A program made the translations under genes and the position numbers. The notes under the pieces are model-generated. The model did not search any database. It saw only the letters and a program-made list of their open reading frames with translations, and was not told where the DNA came from. Positions 5,760-10,206 of a DNA stretch of 10,206 nucleotides are shown here, piece by piece. Source of the DNA: Rickettsiales bacterium (GTDB lineage Bacteria > Pseudomonadota > Alphaproteobacteria > TMED109 > TMED131); the NCBI GenBank assembly GCA_002690625.1, contig NZFJ01000042.1:1-10206 (forward strand), written 5' to 3'. Numbering within the stretch: position 1 is the first letter of the stretch; every line of letters begins with the position of its first letter.

Positions 5760-7076
5760 TTAGAAAACTTTTTTTATTGCTTTTTCTAATGTATTGAATA
5801 TTGTACTTATTTCCTCCTTTTTAATTATAAGAGGAGGTGAGATTGCAATTGTATTACCAGTAAATCTTACCATAACACCATTTTTAAAACATTCCTCATA
5901 GACATCTCTTCCTAATGTCTTTGGATTTTTAGATCTTTCGCTAAGTTCAACTCCAGCAACTAAACCAAAGTTTCTTACATCCTTTACGACATTAAGTTTG
6001 CTTAAAGAATGAGCACAATTACCAAAATACTTTTCTAAACTTTTTGATCTTTCAAATAGCTTTTCGTCTTCATATACTTCTAATGTTGCTAATCCTGCGG
6101 CACAAGCTATAGGATGACCAGAATATGTGTAACCATGAAATAATTCAATTTTTTCTTTGTTTTTTTTATATATTGTTTTGTATATATCAGAAGTCACACC
6201 CACTGCCCCCATTGGTATAGTAGCGTTAGTTATTCCTTTAGCTAAAGTAATTATATCTGGAAAAACTTTAAGTCTTTCACTAGCAAAGCTATCACCTACT
6301 CTTCCGAAGCCAGTAATAACCTCATCAAAAATTAATAAAATATCATTTTCACTGCAAATTTTTCGAAGTTTTTCTAAATAACCAACTGGTGGAACTAATA
6401 CTCCAGTTGATCCAGCAACCGGTTCCACAATTACAGCAGCTATATTATCTTTTCCGTGAAAATCTATAATATCTATCAATGCGTCAGCTTTTTCTTTTCC
6501 GTGCTTAGGTTGCCCCCAACTAAAACTATTTTTAGAAGGAATATGAGTATGAGGTAAATGAATTATTCCATTAAGTAAGTTACCATACTGTTCACGATTT
6601 GCTATTATTCCTCCTACGGAAGTTCCTCCAAAACCAGATCCATGATATCCTCGAGACCTTCCTATAAATTTATTTTTTGATTTTTTACCTTTAGCATTAA
6701 AATAAGCTAAGGCAATTTTTAAGGCTGAATCTACGGCTTCTGATCCGGAATTACAAAAAAAAGTATGCTCTATATTTTTTGGTAAAATATTAACTAGCTT
6801 TTCTGCAAACTCAAAGGCTAGCTTATGCCCCATTTGAAAAGAAAGCCCATAATCCATTTTTTCAACTTGCTTTTTGACAGCTTTTACTATTTTTTCTCTA
6901 CAGTGTCCAGCATTTACGCACCATAAGCCTGCTACTCCATCAAGTATTTTTTCACCATCCACGGTTTTATAATACATGCCTTCTGCACTTTCTAATAGTT
7001 TAGGATTACTTTTATACCACTTATTATCTGTATAAGGCATCCAATAAGCATTTTTTTCTTTTCTAGATAAAACCAT
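5760..7076 (-). CDS. bauA: Class III PLP omega-amino acid:pyruvate aminotransferase (beta-alanine:pyruvate type)
   Basis: This 438-residue cytosolic PLP enzyme closely resembles Pseudomonas omega-amino acid:pyruvate aminotransferase, which moves the amino group of beta-alanine or other omega-amines to pyruvate, giving malonate semialdehyde and alanine. Matching segments are WMPYTDN (12-18), SAEGMYY (30-36), LDGVAGLWCVNAGHCR (45-60), QMGH (81-84), NSGSEAVDSALKIALAY (109-125), RGYHG (142-146), VEPVAGSTGVLVPP (217-230), FDEVITGFGR (250-259), LAKGITN (278-284), HGYTYSGHP (314-322) and VRFTGN (403-408). D251 should hold the pyridine nitrogen, K280 forms the Schiff base, and R404 is the expected carboxylate-binding Arg. 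Taurine or other omega-amines are alternative donors. The start keeps the conserved WMPYT region; no Shine-Dalgarno site precedes it, and a TACAAT box lies 6 bases upstream. Monocistronic and divergent from the acyl-CoA ligase. Confidence 0.88.
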   Translation of the reverse strand: MVLSRKEKNAYWMPYTDNKWYKSNPKLLESAEGMYYKTVDGEKILDGVAGLWCVNAGHCREKIVKAVKKQVEKMDYGLSFQMGHKLAFEFAEKLVNILPKNIEHTFFCNSGSEAVDSALKIALAYFNAKGKKSKNKFIGRSRGYHGSGFGGTSVGGIIANREQYGNLLNGIIHLPHTHIPSKNSFSWGQPKHGKEKADALIDIIDFHGKDNIAAVIVEPVAGSTGVLVPPVGYLEKLRKICSENDILLIFDEVITGFGRVGDSFASERLKVFPDIITLAKGITNATIPMGAVGVTSDIYKTIYKKNKEKIELFHGYTYSGHPIACAAGLATLEVYEDEKLFERSKSLEKYFGNCAHSLSKLNVVKDVRNFGLVAGVELSERSKNPKTLGRDVYEECFKNGVMVRFTGNTIAISPPLIIKKEEISTIFNTLEKAIKKVF

Positions 7077-7082
7077 AAATAT

Positions 7083-7110
7083 ATTGTAACATAATTTTTT
7101 TTTCTTTAAA
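7083..7110 (-). promoter_or_regulatory. Putative promoter of the aminotransferase gene, possibly giving a leaderless mRNA
   Basis: On the minus strand, TACAAT (7083-7088) differs from the consensus -10 box at one position. TTTAAA (7105-7110) matches the -35 consensus at four of six positions, with a 16-bp spacer. The -10 box ends 6 bases before the ATG at 7076, so transcription would begin at or within a few bases of the start codon. That fits the lack of any Shine-Dalgarno site. It is the best-formed sigma70-like pair I see in the window, but the AT-rich background makes chance matches likely. Confidence 0.4.
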
Positions 7111-7116
7111 TAATAT
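7111..7116 (+). promoter_or_regulatory. Putative -10 box of the acyl-CoA ligase-reductase operon
   Basis: TAATAT lies 7 bases before the ATG at 7124, inside the 47-bp divergent spacer. Some promoter must lie here or within the divergent gene, and no Shine-Dalgarno site precedes the start. I see no convincing -35 element at 16-18 bp upstream; that zone holds a run of nine thymines at 7095-7103. Position is the main support. Confidence 0.3.
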
Positions 7117-7123
7117 TTAAATT

Positions 7124-8614
7124 ATGAATTTTATAGAACATATAATTAAAAAAAAAACTATCAAAATTATTGATGAAAAAAAAAACATTATTGACTTAAA
7201 AAGTTTAAAAAAAATAATTAATTATAATTCTAAATTTATTAATTCTTTAGGTATAAATAATAAAAACACAATAGTTATTGTTCTTGATAATGGTCCTGAC
7301 TTTATAACTAGCTTTTTAAGCAATATTAATGTTTGTATCTCAGCTCCATTAAATCCTAATTATACTACAGCGGAGTTTAATTTTTACATTAAAGATTTAA
7401 TGCCTAAAGCATTAATTACAAATTTTAATGAAGATCACGCTGCTCTAAAAGTTGCAAAAAAAAATAAAATTAAAATTATTAACGTAGAAAATTTTTATTT
7501 TAAAACAGGAAAAAATAAAATAAGTAATAAAACTATTAAAATAAGTTCTTCAAATATAGAAGATATAGCACTCATACTGCATACATCAGGGACAACTTCT
7601 AAACCAAAAATGGTAGCATTAACACATAACAACCTTCTCAATAGTGCTAAAAATATTTCTACTGCACTTAAGCTAACTACTAAGGATAAAAATATAATTT
7701 TAATGCCTTCTTTTCACATACATGGCATTATAGCTTCTATACTAGCGCCTTTATATAAAGGGGGCAAAGTTGTTGCATTGCCTAAATTTAATGTTTTATC
7801 GTTTTATAATTTTTTAGATATTCATTCTCCTTCATGGTTTACTGCTGTACCTACTATGCTTCAGTCTATTATAGATAGATCAAAAAATAATCTTAAAATA
7901 GTTAAAAAAAATAAACTGAGATTTATCAGATCGTCATCTGCATCTTTACCTAAGAATACCCTTAAAGAAGTAGAAGCACTTTTTAGAACACCAGTAATAG
8001 AGAGCTACGGAATGACTGAGGCAACACATCAAATGACTACAAATTTATTACCCCCATTTAAAAGAAAGGTAGGTAGTGTGGGAGTGCCTATAGGTTTAGA
8101 GGTGAAGATAATTAATAACAATCTAAACTTTATAAAAAAAACTGAAGAAGGCGAAATAGTTATTAAAGGAGGAAGTGTTTTAAAAAAATACTTAGCCAAT
8201 GATAAAGCCAATTCTAGTAGTTTTATAGATGGCTGGTTTAGAACGGGAGATTTAGGGTATTTTGACAAAGATGGACATCTTTTCATTTCAGGCAGAATAA
8301 AGGAAATAATAAATAGAGGAGGCGAAAAAGTAAGTCCAAAAGAAATTGATGATGTGTTTTCAAAACATCCCAAAATATCTAAAGTTGTAGCTTTTGCTGT
8401 AAAACATGACAAATTAGGAGAAGATGTAGCTATAGCAGTAGTATTAAATAAAGGAAAAAAATGTACATCTTCAGAATTAAAAGATTTTGTAAAAAACAAA
8501 TTGGCTCAATTTAAAACTCCAAAAAAAATATATTTTTTGAATGAAATCCCTATTGGAGCTACAGGTAAAATACAAAGAATCGGTCTTGCGAAAAAATTAG
8601 GTATAGAAAAATGA
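7124..8614 (+). CDS. Acyl-CoA synthetase of the ANL superfamily, oxalyl-CoA synthetase (Pcs60/AAE3)-like
   Basis: This cytosolic enzyme should activate a carboxylic acid via an acyl-AMP and transfer it to CoA. The 496-residue length and motifs match the Pcs60/AAE3 group: LHTSGTTSKPK (152-162, ATP P-loop; the Ser after TT also occurs in plant AAE3), MPSFHIHGI (194-202), FTAVPTMLQ (239-247), LRFIRSSSASL (265-275), ESYGMTEATHQM (293-304), GSVGVPIG (317-324), WFRTGDLGY (371-379), SGRIKEIINRGGEKVSP (389-405) and the terminal GATGKIQR (478-485). D376 and R391 should bind the ribose and phosphate, and K482 is the adenylation Lys. Group membership favours a small dicarboxylate such as oxalate, but that is inference; malonate, methylmalonate or short-chain acids are alternatives. 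The start lacks a Shine-Dalgarno site. Its stop overlaps the start of the next gene, so the two are translationally coupled. It is divergent from the aminotransferase. Confidence 0.87.
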   Translation: MNFIEHIIKKKTIKIIDEKKNIIDLKSLKKIINYNSKFINSLGINNKNTIVIVLDNGPDFITSFLSNINVCISAPLNPNYTTAEFNFYIKDLMPKALITNFNEDHAALKVAKKNKIKIINVENFYFKTGKNKISNKTIKISSSNIEDIALILHTSGTTSKPKMVALTHNNLLNSAKNISTALKLTTKDKNIILMPSFHIHGIIASILAPLYKGGKVVALPKFNVLSFYNFLDIHSPSWFTAVPTMLQSIIDRSKNNLKIVKKNKLRFIRSSSASLPKNTLKEVEALFRTPVIESYGMTEATHQMTTNLLPPFKRKVGSVGVPIGLEVKIINNNLNFIKKTEEGEIVIKGGSVLKKYLANDKANSSSFIDGWFRTGDLGYFDKDGHLFISGRIKEIINRGGEKVSPKEIDDVFSKHPKISKVVAFAVKHDKLGEDVAIAVVLNKGKKCTSSELKDFVKNKLAQFKTPKKIYFLNEIPIGATGKIQRIGLAKKLGIEK

Positions 8615-9597
8615 GAATATGCGTTTTTGGTGCTGGTGCTATTGGAGGTATGATAGGTGCTCTGCTGAAAAAAGCTGGTGCTGATGTTGTTCTAATAGCT
8701 AGAGGTGCTCACTATGATGAAATTAAAAAAAATGGGCTAGTATTTATAAGTAATGAATATGACTTAGATATTTGTCAAAAATTCGAAGTCTTCAATGATT
8801 CAGAAAAATTAGGAAAATTTGACTTAGTAATTAATGGATTAAAAGCACATTCGTCTAACAAAAGTGCTGCTAAAGTCAATAATTTATTAGAAAAAAACTC
8901 TATATTACTGCCTACGTTAAATGGTATTCCTTGGTGGTTTTTCTACAAATTTAAAGGAAAATACGAAAACTATCAGTTAAGCTCAGTAGATCCTGGAGGA
9001 GTACAATGGAATTTATTTTCTCCTAATAAAGTTATAGGTTGTGTAGTATACCCTGCAGCTATAATTCCAAAACCTGGAGTAATAAAACACCTTGAAGGTA
9101 AAAGGCTTATTTTAGGAGAACCAGATGACAATAAATCAGATAGAATAATAAAATTATCTAAACTATTATTTGACGCGGGTTTTAAAGCACCAATTAGTAA
9201 AAATATTCGTAGTGATATATGGTTAAAACTTATTGGAAATAGTTCTTTTAACCCTTTATCTGTAATAACTAGAGTAACTCTTAAAAAGATGTGCGAAAGC
9301 CCTGAAACAAAAAATATTATTTTTAATATGATGACTGAAGCTAATAAAATAGCTAAGAAATTAGAAATTCCCATTAAACTTGATATAGAGAGACGAATAG
9401 AAGGAGCTAGAGCAGTAGGAGATCATAAAACATCTACGTTACAAGATTTTGAAAACAAAAAACCGCTTGAAATAGACGCTCTTATCAAATCTTTAATTGA
9501 GTTAGGGAAACTAACAAAAATAGAAACCCCTACTTTAGACGTAGTCTATAATTTAAGTCGATTTTTTGCTATAAATAATTCTTGTTATCCTGAATAA
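8611..9597 (+). CDS. Ketopantoate reductase (PanE/ApbA) family 2-oxoacid reductase
   Basis: This 328-residue NADPH-dependent reductase has the two-domain PanE/ApbA fold. Residues 1-31 give the nucleotide site: FGAGAIGG (6-13) and R31 for the NADPH 2'-phosphate. LNGIPWW (103-109) includes the conserved Asn104. SVDPGG (125-130) and CVVYPA (144-149) mark a distinct subgroup common in Alpha- and Betaproteobacteria. The catalytic region is WLKLIGNSSFNPLSVIT (204-220), with K206 and N210 matching E. coli K176 and N180; TSTLQD (274-279) and LEIDA (286-290, E287) complete the active site. All catalytic residues are present. Its ATG overlaps the ligase stop as ATGA, with AGG nine bases upstream in the ligase end. 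It may make pantoate, but members of this subgroup often occur as extra paralogues beside catabolic genes, so another 2-oxoacid substrate is plausible. I therefore give no gene symbol. Confidence 0.85.
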   Translation: MRICVFGAGAIGGMIGALLKKAGADVVLIARGAHYDEIKKNGLVFISNEYDLDICQKFEVFNDSEKLGKFDLVINGLKAHSSNKSAAKVNNLLEKNSILLPTLNGIPWWFFYKFKGKYENYQLSSVDPGGVQWNLFSPNKVIGCVVYPAAIIPKPGVIKHLEGKRLILGEPDDNKSDRIIKLSKLLFDAGFKAPISKNIRSDIWLKLIGNSSFNPLSVITRVTLKKMCESPETKNIIFNMMTEANKIAKKLEIPIKLDIERRIEGARAVGDHKTSTLQDFENKKPLEIDALIKSLIELGKLTKIETPTLDVVYNLSRFFAINNSCYPE

Positions 9598-9600
9598 CAA
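9582..9600. terminator. Hairpin at the convergent end of the reductase and GGT-like genes
   Basis: A perfect 7-bp inverted repeat, TTGTTAT (9582-9588) and ATAACAA (9594-9600), encloses a 5-base loop and spans the stop codon at 9595-9597. On the plus strand the following bases are AAATTTAATTCTT, with no strong U tract. Seen from the minus strand, the hairpin lies just past the GGT-like stop at 9612. It may mark the 3' ends of one or both transcripts. The weak AT stem keeps confidence low. Confidence 0.33.
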
Positions 9601-9611
9601 AAATTTAATTC

Positions 9612-10206
9612 TTAATATCCCAATGCTATTCCATCTTTTCTGGGATCAGACCCACCTACTAATATATTATTATTTTTAAGAATAGCTTGTCCTCCTCCAT
9701 GAGGTAGATCACAATATTCTACTTTATGTCCTAGTTGTTCTAATTTTTCATAAATATTTAGAGAAATAGATTTTTCTAAAGATAATTTATTTTCATAATA
9801 GAAGCTTCTTGAATGGTCTAATGCTAACTGAACATCCATTCCAAAATCAAGTACATTAGTCAAGAAATGAACTTGTCCAACTGGTTGATAGTGTGCCCCC
9901 ATTACTCCAAATGGCATTAAGGGCTTCTTTTCTTTTATTAATAAGCCTGGTATTATCGTATGCATTGGTTTTTTTTGTGCTGAAAAAAAATTAGGATGTC
10001 CTTCATTTAGATTAAAAGAAGCTCCTCTATTATGCAATAAAACTCCTGATTTAGACGATACTATTCCACTTCCAAAGGGATGAAAGATAGAATTTATAAA
10101 GGATGCGTAATTTCCATACTCGTCAACTACACTAATATAAACTGTGTCTTTATTATTTTCTAGCTCCATAATATTTAAATCTGTGAGGACACTATCTTCA
10201 TTTATT
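9612..10206 (-). CDS. Gamma-glutamyltransferase-like Ntn-hydrolase (3' part; complete small subunit, runs off right edge)
   Basis: The reading frame stays open from 10206 down to the stop, so the Met at 10169 is internal and the start lies outside. The fragment holds about 20 residues of the large subunit and a full small subunit. The expected self-cleavage and nucleophile Thr is in KDTVYISVVD (codon 10143-10145), leaving 177 residues, slightly short of E. coli's 190. Following motifs are FGSGIV, GVLLHNRGASF, GHPN, MHTIIPG, PFGVMGAHYQPVGQ, LDFGMD, a helix starting ALDHSR, and a final GGSDPRKDGIALGY. Counting Thr as 1, E. coli N411, Q430, D433, S462 and S463 align to Phe, Arg, Ser, His and Thr. 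This is the YwrD-like branch, not classical glutathione-cleaving GGT, so the substrate is uncertain. Such proteins are usually exported, but the signal region is outside the window. Confidence 0.85.
   Translation of the reverse strand, partial: INEDSVLTDLNIMELENNKDTVYISVVDEYGNYASFINSIFHPFGSGIVSSKSGVLLHNRGASFNLNEGHPNFFSAQKKPMHTIIPGLLIKEKKPLMPFGVMGAHYQPVGQVHFLTNVLDFGMDVQLALDHSRSFYYENKLSLEKSISLNIYEKLEQLGHKVEYCDLPHGGGQAILKNNNILVGGSDPRKDGIALGY

Noticed and set aside
8029..8499. Minus-strand 156-codon open frame inside the acyl-CoA ligase gene
   Set aside because: Antisense to the most conserved part of the ligase; hydrophobic stretches come from reading AT-rich codons backwards. Frames at 8973-9374 and 4854-5036 likewise.
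9612..10169. Complete small gene starting at the Met codon ending at 10169
   Set aside because: The frame continues to the window edge and the Met is 8 residues before the Ntn nucleophile Thr, which in this family is internal, after the large subunit.

Overview
This is a compact, very AT-rich stretch of ordinary bacterial chromosome, most likely from a streamlined low-GC marine alphaproteobacterium (Pelagibacterales, HIMB59 or AEGEAN-169 style). The lineage call rests on three things. There is a TrcR/DUF1013 protein, a family I know only from Alphaproteobacteria. There is a stand-alone AroQ chorismate mutase with the long C-terminal extension seen in that class. There is a metX-metW pair beside aroQ-tyrC. 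The genus cannot be settled from the sequence alone. I see no tRNA, rRNA, CRISPR array, insertion sequence or prophage gene. Base composition looks uniform, so nothing suggests recent transfer.

Layout: (1) 1-2345 (+) is a tight run: the C-terminal end of a PIG3-type quinone oxidoreductase, then trcR, then the bifunctional ADP-heptose enzyme hldE. (2) 2351-3926 (-) is a two-gene aromatic operon, chorismate mutase followed by prephenate dehydrogenase, overlapping by 14 bp. (3) 4006-5756 (+) is metX-metW, divergent from the aromatic operon across 79 bp. (4) 5760-7076 (-) is a class III omega-amino acid:pyruvate aminotransferase. (5) 7124-9597 (+) is an oxalyl-CoA-synthetase-like acyl-CoA ligase overlapping by 4 bp with a ketopantoate-reductase-family oxidoreductase. 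(6) 9612-10206 (-) is the 3' part of a gamma-glutamyltransferase-like gene. It covers the whole small catalytic subunit and runs off the right edge.

Functionally, the left half is housekeeping: envelope heptose supply, a cell-cycle-type regulator, tyrosine synthesis and the committed acylation step of methionine synthesis. The right half (aminotransferase, acyl-CoA ligase, 2-oxoacid reductase, Ntn-hydrolase) looks like scavenging or catabolism of small amino and carboxylic acids, but the substrates cannot be fixed from sequence.

Only 167 of 10206 bases lie between genes. The three convergent gene pairs are separated by 5, 3 and 14 bp, and two divergent spacers of 79 and 47 bp carry the likely promoters. 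No stretch over 300 bases lacks a gene. I found no convincing new biological system. The points most worth a second look are possible leaderless starts, the GGT-like protein without the canonical glutamyl-binding residues, an altered Rossmann glycine in the prephenate dehydrogenase, the chorismate mutase active site, and the bauA/acyl-CoA ligase/panE-like group.
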